A stretch of 5,801 nucleotides of DNA from an uncultured Burkholderiales bacterium (GTDB taxonomy: Bacteria; Pseudomonadota; Gammaproteobacteria; Burkholderiales; Burkholderiaceae_E): contig CAIKZV010000442.1 in assembly GCA_903831925.1 (NCBI GenBank), positions 1 through 5,801 of the forward strand, written 5' to 3'. A model generated the notes under the pieces. The model had not been told where the DNA came from and searched no databases. It saw only the letters and a list, made by a program, of their open reading frames with translations. Numbering within the stretch: the first letter of the stretch is position 1; every line of letters starts with the position of its first letter. Positions 1-5,801 of the stretch are shown in pieces. Both the position numbers and the translations under genes were made by a program.

Positions 1-185
1 CTGCAGAATTGAACCGCCGGAGCCTGAACAGCGAGGCCATCGTGTGCCTTGAGTCGGTATTGTTGCCGACAAAGATGATGGCCAGCGAACGGATTGCCCG
101 TGCTCGAGCATTACGGGCAGCCTTACCCACCGGCAAGTTCCGCGCGCGTGACATTGATGCCGCGAAGCGCGAGGACCGCCCATGA
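1..185 (+). CDS. Ribbon-helix-helix antitoxin, C-terminal part (partial at left edge)
   Basis: The third forward frame is open from the window edge to a TGA at 183-185 and gives about 60 residues. It starts inside a helix-turn-helix stretch reading AELNRRSLNSEAIVCLES, which matches the second half of the Arc/FitA/VapB ribbon-helix-helix fold, where 'RRSLNSE(A/I)I' forms the inter-helix segment. The remainder is basic and likely unstructured (many Arg and Lys), as expected for the antitoxin tail that wraps around and blocks its toxin. Proteins of this kind also bind their own promoter as dimers and repress the operon; that promoter is outside the window. The stop codon overlaps the start of the PIN toxin by ATGA (182-185), so the two are translationally coupled. 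The N-terminal beta strand that contacts DNA is missing because of the window edge. Family call is from motif recognition plus context; VapB versus FitA-like naming is not resolved. Confidence 0.8.
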   Translation, partial: AELNRRSLNSEAIVCLESVLLPTKMMASERIARARALRAALPTGKFRARDIDAAKREDRP

Positions 186-589
186 TCGTGGTCGATTCCA
201 ACGTGTTGGCGTATTTGTATTTGCCTGGTGAATACACAGCCGCCGCTGAAGTGCTACTTGAGCAGGATTCGGACTGGGCCGCGCCTATTCTCTGGCGCAG
301 TGAGTTTCGCAACATTCTGGCGGGATACATCCGGCGCAAAGCCATCACTTTTGAACAGGCGTACAGCCTTCAACGAGAAGCGGAGAGCTTGCTTGAGGGT
401 GCGGAGTTTGAGGTTGGTTCTCTTGCTGTGCTTGAACTCGTACGCGACAGTGACTGCTCTGCATACGACTGCGAGTTCATTGCCCTTGCGATGAGGCTCG
501 ACACGATAATGGTCACCATGGACAAGAAGCTTCTACGAGCGTTTCCGAAGCGCGCCATTGCTCTTTCTGCGGCCAAACGTTTGAGCTGA
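182..589 (+). CDS. vapC: VapC-family PIN-domain ribonuclease toxin
   Basis: The 135-residue protein has the length and layout of a VapC toxin, a Mg2+-dependent endoribonuclease that cleaves tRNA or other RNA when freed from its antitoxin. The four PIN acidic residues are visible: Asp5 in MIVVDSNVLAYL, Glu41 in WRSEFRN, Asp96 in SAYDCEFIALA and Asp114 in VTMDKKLL. Together they form the metal-binding site, so the enzyme looks intact. The ATG at 182 is preceded by GAGGA at 171-175 with 6 bases of spacing and overlaps the antitoxin stop by 4 bases, which supports this start. Base composition is lower in GC than the genes to the right (28 of 60 bases at 181-240 and 31 of 60 at 421-480, against 42 of 60 at 1441-1500, counted by hand), in line with acquisition by transfer. 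The RNA target cannot be told from sequence. Confidence 0.92.
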   Translation: MIVVDSNVLAYLYLPGEYTAAAEVLLEQDSDWAAPILWRSEFRNILAGYIRRKAITFEQAYSLQREAESLLEGAEFEVGSLAVLELVRDSDCSAYDCEFIALAMRLDTIMVTMDKKLLRAFPKRAIALSAAKRLS

Positions 590-1026
590 GCTGACCGCAC
601 AGGTAGGCTGCCCTGGGTCTTTCGCCGCATCACAAATGCCGTCGTCAATCCCAGGCTTCAGTTGTTCGCGCGTTGATTCAAACTGACGGCGAGTGCAAAC
701 ACCGCGAGCAGTTGTCCGGACCAATAAGAGCCTGCGGCGCCAACTACACCGAATTCGTCGCCACCACTTTCCGCATCGCGGCATGTTTCGACAGACTTCA
801 TTCAAGCGCAACAGACTTTAGTCCGAACATCACGACGTGGTTTGCTCGTGCGGGAAAAATAGAGCCCGGGTCCGACGGACGAGGGCTTTGGGAAAAGGTC
901 GGTCTCGGGTGTGAGTTTGGATCTCCCGCCGAGGGTGTCGACGCCGCCTCTGCATGCACACCCTGCGTCGTGGGACAATCCGGTTTACATCCACCAATCG
1001 CCTTCGCACTCGAAAGCCCCTCCTCG
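590..1026. other. 437-base stretch without a convincing gene
   Basis: This lies between the toxin stop and the chosen aminotransferase start. The aminotransferase frame stays open leftward to a TTG at 673, but the extra 118 residues show no domain, are rich in Ser, Thr, Cys and Pro, and precede a typical family N-terminus, so I treat them as non-coding. Opposite-strand frames here have no recognisable protein. Two short inverted repeats are present: GTCCGGAC at 714-721 (perfect 8-base palindrome) and GTCCGACGGAC at 870-880 (5-base arms around one base). They share the GTCC/GGAC arms, but with no further support they cannot be called operators. No clear sigma70 promoter and no hairpin followed by a T-run was found, although the stretch should contain the aminotransferase promoter. 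Confidence 0.6.
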
Positions 1027-2223
1027 ATGAGCCTCTCATACGGTCCCCAGACCCTCGCCATTCCCGGCCCGTCGATCGTTCCGGAGCGCGTCCTGCGCGC
1101 AATGCACCGGGCCTCGCCGAACATCTATACCGGGCCGTTTGTCGAGATGACCAAGTCGCTCGCGCCTGACCTCAAGCGAGTCGCGCGCACCGAGCAGCAG
1201 GTCGCGATGTACATCGGAAACGGACACACCGCCTGGGAGACGGCGCTCGCGAACACGCACTCGCGCGGTGATCGTGTGCTCGTGCCCTTGGCCGGCGCTT
1301 TCGGGCGCGGTTGGGCGGAGATGGCACATGGGCTCGGCTTGCAGGTCGAGACGATCGATTTTGGGAGCACATCGCCGATCGATCCAGCGCGCATCGGTGA
1401 ACGCTTGCGCGCCGACCGCAGCCACGAGATCCGCTCGGTGCTGGTAGTACACGTCGACACCTCGACCTCGCTGCGCGCCGACCTCGCAGCGATCCGCCGC
1501 GAGATCGATTCGGCGGCGCATCCGGCGCTCCTGCAGGCCGATTGCATTGCCTCGCTGGGCTGCGACCGCATCGAGATGGACGCCTGGGGCGTCGACGTGC
1601 TGATCGCGGGTTCGCAGAAGGGCCTGATGCTGCCACCCGGAATGGCATTCGTGTTCTTCAACGATCGTGCCGACCGTGCGCGTGAGAGGGCCGATTGTGT
1701 CACCGGCCATTTCGACTGGCGCCCGCGAGCCAACCCGCCCACGCCCTCGCAGCGGTTCAACGGTACCGCGCCGACGCACCATCTGTATGGGCTGCGCGAA
1801 TCGCTCGACATGATCGTCCACGAGGAGGGCATCGAGGCCGTGTGGGCCCGGCACGCGAGGCTCGCGCGCGCCGTCTGGGCGGCATTCGAAGCGTGGGAGC
1901 GTCCTGGCGGTGTTCGCCTGAATGTGCGCGATCGCGTGCACCGCAGTCATGCGGTTACCGCGATCGAACTGCCCGGCCACGGCACAAGGCTGCGCGAGTG
2001 GACCGAGCAGCATGCTGGACTGACGCTTGGCATTGGGATCGGCATGGCGCCGCCCGATTCGCCGCGATGGCACGACTTTTTCCGTGTCGGCCACATGGGC
2101 CATCTGAGCGCGCACTCGCTTCTGGGAACACTGGGCTGCATCGGAGCAGGGCTCAAGGCGCTCGGTGTCCCGCATGGCGATGGCGGACTCGACGCGGCGG
2201 CCGCCATCGTGGCTGAAGGCTGA
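1027..2223 (+). CDS. Class V PLP-dependent aminotransferase, alanine/serine-glyoxylate aminotransferase-like
   Basis: From the ATG at 1027 the protein has 398 residues, a normal length for the alanine-glyoxylate/serine-glyoxylate aminotransferase group of fold type I. These cytosolic enzymes move an amino group from a small amino acid to glyoxylate or a related keto acid. Visible landmarks in order: LAIPGPSIVPERVL near residues 10-24, the family's usual N-terminal block; GNGHTAWETAL at 64-74, the phosphate-binding loop position; HVDTSTSL at 142-149, equal to the usual 'HxETSTG'; QADCIASLG at 170-178 with Asp172 expected to pair with the PLP ring nitrogen; SQKGL at 196-200 with Lys198 as the Schiff-base lysine; FRVGHMG at 352-358 with Arg353 as the likely carboxylate-binding residue. 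The ribosome site is weak, so the start is chosen by homology; an in-frame GTG at 970 is less likely. The gene ends 3 bases before the end of the opposing amidase gene. The exact substrate is unknown; ureidoglycine-glyoxylate transfer is one alternative within the family. Confidence 0.9.
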   Translation: MSLSYGPQTLAIPGPSIVPERVLRAMHRASPNIYTGPFVEMTKSLAPDLKRVARTEQQVAMYIGNGHTAWETALANTHSRGDRVLVPLAGAFGRGWAEMAHGLGLQVETIDFGSTSPIDPARIGERLRADRSHEIRSVLVVHVDTSTSLRADLAAIRREIDSAAHPALLQADCIASLGCDRIEMDAWGVDVLIAGSQKGLMLPPGMAFVFFNDRADRARERADCVTGHFDWRPRANPPTPSQRFNGTAPTHHLYGLRESLDMIVHEEGIEAVWARHARLARAVWAAFEAWERPGGVRLNVRDRVHRSHAVTAIELPGHGTRLREWTEQHAGLTLGIGIGMAPPDSPRWHDFFRVGHMGHLSAHSLLGTLGCIGAGLKALGVPHGDGGLDAAAAIVAEG

Positions 2224-2226
2224 AGA

Positions 2227-3630
2227 TCAGCCGAGAGCGAGCGCTGACAAATCGGGATGGCGACGGTGGTGAGGCGTGGCCTGCTCGAAAGCCTGACCCA
2301 AGGACAACACGGTCCGTTCGTCAAACGCCTTGCCCACGATCTGCAACCCGACCGGCAAGCCCTCGACCAAGCCGGCGGGTTGCGACAGCGCGCACAAGCC
2401 CAGGTAATTCGCCTGCCGGGTCAAGGCACCCGGAATCGGCGACGCTTCATCGACGTGTTGCACCGGGATCGCGGGAATCGCCACCGAGGGCAACAGAAGC
2501 GCATCGAAGGGTTCAAACCAGTGCGCGAAAGCGATGCGCGAATCACGCATCGCTCGCAACGCCTGGGCGTACTCCCATGACTTGAAATTCGCGGCATTCT
2601 GGATCCGCTGGCGTACCGCAGGCCCCAGCTGCGCATCCGGATCGTCGACATAGTCACGATGCAGGGCGTGTGCCTCGCAGGCAATGATGCAGCCGGTGTT
2701 GGCCGACAATCCGAAAAACCAGTCGGGAAGCCGCACCGGCACGATCTGCGCGCCCAGGGATTCAAACACTTTGGCCGCATCCTGCCAGGCTTGCGTCACA
2801 CCGGGATGCATGAAGTCGGGCAACTGCTTCGCATCGGGCAGCGCCAGACGCAAGCCCCTGACTGAGCGAGGCTCGCGTGAAAACTGGTCAAGCGGCTGCG
2901 TCAGCGTGACCGGATCGCGCGGATCAGGGCCTGCCAGAGCCTCGAGCAGCAAGGCACAGTCACGAACATTGCGCGCCATCGGCCCGATCGAATCGAGCGT
3001 CCAACTCAGCAAACCCGTACCGTAAAGGCTGATGCGACCGTAGGTCACTTTCAGACCGGTCAGCCCGTTGAAGGCCGAGGGGATACGCACCGAGCCGCCT
3101 GTATCGCTGCCGATACCGACCGGCGCAAATCCCGCTGCCACCGCGACGCCCGTGCCGCTCGATGAGCCGCCCGGTACACGGTGGGTGGCGAGATCCCAGG
3201 GATTTCGCGAGGTCTGCATCAGCGGATTGGTACCCCAGCCGCCGAAGGCGAACTCGGTCATGTGCAATTTGCCCAGCGGCACCATGCCTGCCTGAAGCAG
3301 GCGTTGCACCGTGGCACTGGTTTGCGTGGCTCGCCGGTCGATGAAATGTCGGGAGCCCAGCGTGCCGATTCGACCTTCGATATCGAGCAGGTCTTTCAGC
3401 ACGATCGGCAAGCCATGCAAAGGGCCAAGCGGCAGACCGGCCGCGCGCTGCTGATCGGCACCACGCGCCAGGGCTCGCGCCTGCTCGGCATAGACCTCGG
3501 TGAAGGCCTGCAGGCGAGTGTCCGCCCTGTCGATCCGCTGCAACAGACACTCTGTCAACTCGAGCGACGACAGCTGGCCCGCATCGAGCATCGATTTCAG
3601 CTCGGTCAAACCCATCCATGCCAGGGACAT
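2227..3630 (-). CDS. Amidase-signature family hydrolase
   Basis: The 467-residue protein belongs to the amidase-signature family (GatA, AtzF, indoleacetamide and mandelamide hydrolases), which cleaves a C-N amide bond to a carboxylate plus ammonia or an amine. The Ser-cisSer-Lys triad is complete: Lys79 in LPIVLKDLLD, Ser156 as the first Ser of PGGSSSG, and nucleophile Ser180 in GSDTGGSVRIPSAFNG. The 24-residue spacing of the two serines equals that in GatA. The C-terminal block LPVGLQIVGKAFDE (near residue 430) is also typical. The start is ATG at 3630-3628 because GGAGGA lies 7 bases upstream (3638-3643); the frame stays open 31 residues further, but that part runs into the preceding gene and shows no family sequence. 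No signal peptide is seen, so it is probably cytosolic. It is the last gene of the - strand string. A role as a GatA subunit is unlikely because no gatB or gatC is adjacent. The amide substrate is unknown. Confidence 0.93.
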   Translation of the reverse strand: MSLAWMGLTELKSMLDAGQLSSLELTECLLQRIDRADTRLQAFTEVYAEQARALARGADQQRAAGLPLGPLHGLPIVLKDLLDIEGRIGTLGSRHFIDRRATQTSATVQRLLQAGMVPLGKLHMTEFAFGGWGTNPLMQTSRNPWDLATHRVPGGSSSGTGVAVAAGFAPVGIGSDTGGSVRIPSAFNGLTGLKVTYGRISLYGTGLLSWTLDSIGPMARNVRDCALLLEALAGPDPRDPVTLTQPLDQFSREPRSVRGLRLALPDAKQLPDFMHPGVTQAWQDAAKVFESLGAQIVPVRLPDWFFGLSANTGCIIACEAHALHRDYVDDPDAQLGPAVRQRIQNAANFKSWEYAQALRAMRDSRIAFAHWFEPFDALLLPSVAIPAIPVQHVDEASPIPGALTRQANYLGLCALSQPAGLVEGLPVGLQIVGKAFDERTVLSLGQAFEQATPHHRRHPDLSALALG

Positions 3631-3637
3631 GTCTGTT

Positions 3638-3643
3638 TCCTCC
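3638..3643 (-). promoter_or_regulatory. Ribosome binding site of the amidase gene
   Basis: Read on the - strand this is GGAGGA, 7 bases before the ATG at 3630-3628. It decides the start in favour of the 467-residue protein over a longer open frame that reaches into the upstream coding region. Confidence 0.8.
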
Positions 3644-3659
3644 GGTCCTCGGATGCGAG

Positions 3660-4646
3660 TCAGTCGAGCGTCACGCCAAGCGCCGACACTTCCTTGATCC
3701 ATGCCGGGGCGTCGTCGCGCCACAGGCGTAACGCCTCGGCACGGCCACCGGTGGCATTGGGAATCGCAAAGTTCTCCCGCAAGGCGCGAGCCCGGGGCGT
3801 ATCGTTGCCTTCGACGGCAACCTTCGAGAGCAGCTCGAGAATCTCGACCGGCACGCCCGAACTCGTCGTCAGCGCAAGTCCACCTTCAAGGCGTGCGATC
3901 GGTGCCTTCAGACCCTGCTCGGTCAGCAGCGGCAGATCAGGCAGCTTGGGGCTGCGAATCGGGCCGGTCGTCGCAATCGGACGCACACCCTTGCTGGCAA
4001 CAGTCGAAAAGGCCTGATAGCTGCCAACGCACATCTGCAACTGACCCGAGCCCATTTCAATCCACATCGGCCCTTCGCCCTTGTACTGGATCGCCTGGAA
4101 CTTGCAGCCGAACTGCTTGTTGAGGGTCTCGGCGAAGACGTGCGGATAGGAGGCCGGCGCGTAGGAGCCGCTCGAACACTCGTTCTTGCGGGCGTATTCG
4201 ATGAGTTCATCGAGATTTTTCACGCCCATCTTTTCCTGAACCGCCACGATCAGCGGGCCCGACGGAAACACCGTGATCGGTGCAATGTCACGGGCCAGAT
4301 CGAACGGCAGCTTCTTGTACATGACGCGGGTTTGCCAGACCTGCCCGGTGGTGGTCGACAGCAGGGTGTAGCCGTCTGGAGGGGCCTTGACGACGGCCTC
4401 GATCGCCAGTATGCCACCGGCACCACCCTTGTTTTCGACCACGCAAGGCACATTGAAGCGGTTGGTGAACTGCTCCGCAAAAAGGCGTGCATAGGCATCA
4501 CTCAGACCACCCGTCTGAGCGCCGACGACAATCTTGACCTGCCTGTTCGGATAGGGGCCGGCTTGCGCAAACGCGCGCGGGCCAACAAGACCGGCACCGA
4601 CACCAGCGCCGGCAAGCAATAGGTTTCTGCGGTTCGAATCGGTCAT
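3660..4646 (-). CDS. Bug/TctC-type tripartite tricarboxylate transporter substrate-binding protein
   Basis: The 328-residue protein is of standard Bug (TctC) length. These periplasmic proteins bind small carboxylates or related compounds and deliver them to a TctAB-type carrier or signal their presence. The N-terminus has NRRNLLL (Arg6-Arg7), a hydrophobic Gly/Ala/Leu stretch and RAFA before Gln28, so an exported precursor cut after Ala27, probably by the Tat route although the motif is not fully canonical. Family blocks follow: YPNRQVKIVV at 32-41, the first ligand loop AQTGGLSDAYAR at 43-54 with Asp50, ENKGGAGG at 71-78, and KAPPDGYTLL at 87-96, then LPFDLARDIAPIT. The ATG at 4646-4644 has GGAG at 4655-4658, 8 bases upstream; a 60-residue in-frame extension overlaps the cupin gene and is rejected. 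It lies 16 bases after the cupin stop and 29 bases before the amidase start. No TctA or TctB gene is visible, so it may be an orphan receptor. Ligand unknown. Confidence 0.92.
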   Translation of the reverse strand: MTDSNRRNLLLAGAGVGAGLVGPRAFAQAGPYPNRQVKIVVGAQTGGLSDAYARLFAEQFTNRFNVPCVVENKGGAGGILAIEAVVKAPPDGYTLLSTTTGQVWQTRVMYKKLPFDLARDIAPITVFPSGPLIVAVQEKMGVKNLDELIEYARKNECSSGSYAPASYPHVFAETLNKQFGCKFQAIQYKGEGPMWIEMGSGQLQMCVGSYQAFSTVASKGVRPIATTGPIRSPKLPDLPLLTEQGLKAPIARLEGGLALTTSSGVPVEILELLSKVAVEGNDTPRARALRENFAIPNATGGRAEALRLWRDDAPAWIKEVSALGVTLD

Positions 4647-4654
4647 GCGGAACG

Positions 4655-4658
4655 CTCC
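4655..4658 (-). promoter_or_regulatory. Ribosome binding site of the Bug/TctC gene
   Basis: Read on the - strand this is GGAG, 8 bases before the ATG at 4646-4644. It sits in the 16-base gap after the cupin stop and supports starting the exported protein at the short, signal-peptide-bearing N-terminus. Confidence 0.65.
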
Positions 4659-4662
4659 GTCA

Positions 4663-5421
4663 TCAAGCTGTTGTTGGGAAATAGACTTTTTCTCGCGGCG
4701 GGCAGTGAAGGATGACGCACTGCACGCCACCTTCTGCACCGCGCAGATCAGGAAAGGGCTCATCGGCAGAGACAAAGATCGACTCCCACTCGGTGAGTTC
4801 GCGCTCGCCAAACTGAAGACGACCACTCAGCACAACAATGAATTCACCCTGACTTGCCGCGTGTCGCTGCACGCTCATCGACTGATCGCGATCCAGGCAA
4901 ACCTCACCCACGCCCAGACCTTCGTCGCTGATGGCCAGCAGGAAGTGCTCGCCCTGCTTGACCTGATCGCGCGTCGCCGCTCGCCGCCCAGCCTCATCGA
5001 GAACCCTGACCGGCCCGACGCTCTCATGACGCTTGGGACCACGGATCATCTTGTCGCGCGCTTCGTCGAGCGACATCATGCCGGCTTCGCACACCGGCCG
5101 GATCGTGAAGTATTTGATTCCCTCACTGCCCGAAATCAGCGGCCCGTAGCCGGTATAGGCGCCGGCATAGTGCACGGTCACCGTCTCGACCGGATGCTTG
5201 CCGAGCGTACCGCCACCGCCCACAAAGAGCTGGAACTGGTTCTGGCGATGAAAGTGCGGCACAAGCGTCGCATTAGGCGGCTGCTCGATCAGAAATACCG
5301 TGGGCGACAGGACCGGGTCATCGCCCGACTCCATCCATTCGCCCTTGAAGTAATTGTCGCCCCTCACGTCGATGGATCGCCTGCGAGCGGCGCCATGCTG
5401 GCGCGTGCCGATCGAAATCAT
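4663..5421 (-). CDS. Two-part cupin-domain protein of unknown specificity
   Basis: The 252-residue product contains two cupin-like halves. The first (about residues 40-107) has VPHFHRQNQFQLFVGGGG, with His56, His58 and Gln62 or Gln64 as possible metal ligands and His83 in VTVHYAGAY as a further candidate from the second cupin motif. The second (about 165-245) has a clear cupin strand pattern, SQGEFIVVLSGRLQFG followed by a late DLRG turn, but the usual His-x-His pair reads Gln-Arg-His, so its metal site looks degenerate. Cupins include dioxygenases, isomerases, hydrolases and plain ligand sensors, and the sequence does not choose between these. No signal peptide is seen. The ATG at 5421-5419 has a strong AAGGAGA 6 bases upstream. 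It follows the CoA-transferase gene by 54 bases and precedes the binding-protein gene by 16, which indicates one transcript. I recognise the fold but not a named family with known function. Confidence 0.85.
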   Translation of the reverse strand: MISIGTRQHGAARRRSIDVRGDNYFKGEWMESGDDPVLSPTVFLIEQPPNATLVPHFHRQNQFQLFVGGGGTLGKHPVETVTVHYAGAYTGYGPLISGSEGIKYFTIRPVCEAGMMSLDEARDKMIRGPKRHESVGPVRVLDEAGRRAATRDQVKQGEHFLLAISDEGLGVGEVCLDRDQSMSVQRHAASQGEFIVVLSGRLQFGERELTEWESIFVSADEPFPDLRGAEGGVQCVILHCPPREKVYFPTTA

Positions 5422-5427
5422 GGTTCG

Positions 5428-5434
5428 TCTCCTT
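5428..5434 (-). promoter_or_regulatory. Ribosome binding site of the cupin gene
   Basis: Read on the - strand this is AAGGAGA, 6 bases before the ATG at 5421-5419. It is the strongest ribosome site in the window and fixes the cupin start. Confidence 0.85.
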
Positions 5435-5437
5435 GCG

Positions 5438-5451
5438 CGTGCTCGGGCACG
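5438..5451 (-). other. Small intercistronic stem-loop
   Basis: CGTGC at 5438-5442 pairs with GCACG at 5447-5451 around a 4-base loop, in the 54-base gap between the CoA-transferase stop and the cupin ribosome site. There is no T-run after it on the - strand, so it is not a standard terminator. It could be a short mRNA structure affecting processing or cupin translation, or chance in GC-rich DNA. Confidence 0.25.
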
Positions 5452-5475
5452 ATTGTCCTGGATGAATGAAACAGT

Positions 5476-5801
5476 TTACCCGTCGAAACCGAGTGTTTGA
5501 ATCTCGTCCTCACTGTAGCCCAGGCTGCGCAGGATCTCGGCGTTGTGCTCGCCAAGGCGCGGTGGCGACAGGCGCACCCCCGGTCGCTCACCATCAAGAG
5601 TCAGTGGCAGCAACACCGTGCGGGTCTCTCGACCATCGGGCAATTGCATCGAAGCCAGCCCGCCCGTAGCCAGAAGGTGCGGATCATCGAAGAGATCCTG
5701 CGGACGGGTGATCGGTGCAAAGGGCAGGCCATGTTTTTCGAATATGCCCGCGAGCCTACTCGCCGAAAAGCTGGCAAGGCGCTCACGCAGCAGCGGCAAC
5801 A
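5476..5801 (-). CDS. Class III CoA-transferase (CaiB/BaiF family), C-terminal part (partial at right edge)
   Basis: About 108 codons are visible, ending at TAA (5478-5476); the frame is open to the window edge and the real start is outside. Family III CoA-transferases move CoA between carboxylic acids, for example from succinyl-CoA to a substrate acid, through an enzyme-aspartyl intermediate. The visible part fits the family's C-terminal end in order: a helix, then KHGLPFAPITRPQDLFDDPH, close to the usual 'GVPxxPVxxxxExxxDPQ', then LLATGGLASMQLPDG and the near-terminal PRLGEHNAEILRSLGYS, a hallmark block of this family. The catalytic Asp and most of the CoA-binding fold lie beyond the window, so activity cannot be judged. 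It is the first visible gene of the - strand string, 54 bases ahead of the cupin gene, which suggests that acyl-CoA formation is part of the encoded pathway. Family membership is well supported; the acid substrate is unknown. Confidence 0.88.
   Translation of the reverse strand, partial: LPLLRERLASFSASRLAGIFEKHGLPFAPITRPQDLFDDPHLLATGGLASMQLPDGRETRTVLLPLTLDGERPGVRLSPPRLGEHNAEILRSLGYSEDEIQTLGFDG

Noticed and set aside
673..1026. 118-residue N-terminal extension of the aminotransferase from a TTG codon
   Set aside because: The sequence shows no domain, and the family's standard N-terminal block begins just after the ATG at 1027.
1036..2175. 379-codon open frame on the - strand opposite the aminotransferase
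   Set aside because: It is rich in Arg, His and Ala with no recognisable domain and lies fully antisense to a gene with clear catalytic motifs. Long antisense frames are expected in GC-rich coding DNA.
3631..3723. 31-residue N-terminal extension of the amidase
   Set aside because: It overlaps the coding end of the binding-protein gene, and the internal ATG at 3630 has a well-placed GGAGGA.
3181..4017. 278-codon open frame on the + strand spanning parts of the amidase and binding-protein genes
   Set aside because: It crosses the boundary of two well-supported genes on the other strand and encodes nothing recognisable.
1027..5421. Reading the aminotransferase, two-part cupin and amidase as an allantoin/ureidoglycine degradation set
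   Set aside because: That pathway also uses an aminotransferase, a bicupin and an amidohydrolase, but here the cupin's second half lacks the expected metal ligands, the amidase is of the amidase-signature type, and no other purine-degradation gene is present.
5438..5451. Terminator between the CoA-transferase and cupin genes
   Set aside because: The stem is only 5 pairs and no T-run follows on the - strand, so it does not meet the pattern of an intrinsic terminator.
4645..5469. 274-codon open frame on the + strand opposite the cupin gene
   Set aside because: No domain is recognisable and it mirrors the cupin gene, which has a strong ribosome site and a conserved fold pattern. It is a shadow frame.

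Overview
The window reads as part of a high-GC proteobacterial chromosome, most likely a betaproteobacterium of the order Burkholderiales. This is inferred from the codon use, from the Bug/TctC-type periplasmic binding protein (a family greatly expanded in that order), and from a class III CoA-transferase and an amidase-signature enzyme in the same gene string. No species can be named from the sequence alone. No RNA gene, insertion sequence, CRISPR array or replication origin was seen.

Left part (1-589): the end of a ribbon-helix-helix antitoxin gene overlaps by 4 bases (ATGA) a complete PIN-domain toxin gene, giving a VapBC-type module on the + strand. Its base composition is visibly less GC-rich than the rest. 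It is followed by a 437-base stretch (590-1026) with no convincing gene.

Middle (1027-2223): a complete class V, PLP-dependent aminotransferase of the alanine/serine-glyoxylate type lies on the + strand. It ends 3 bases from the end of a gene on the opposite strand.

Right part (2227-5801): four closely spaced genes on the - strand form a probable operon. In transcription order they are a class III CoA-transferase (only its C-terminal third or less is in the window), a two-part cupin protein, a Tat/Sec-exported Bug/TctC-type solute-binding protein, and an amidase-signature hydrolase. Gaps are 54, 16 and 29 bases. The three complete genes each have a purine-rich ribosome binding site that fixes the start. 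The promoter must lie beyond the right edge.

Together the right-hand genes look like a catabolic unit: a binding protein captures a carboxylate-type compound in the periplasm, an amidase releases ammonia or an amine, a CoA-transferase makes an acyl-CoA, and a cupin enzyme or sensor acts on an intermediate. The convergent aminotransferase may handle an amino or keto product. The substrate is not revealed by the sequence, and the combined pathway is an inference. It is the best candidate here for something not yet described.
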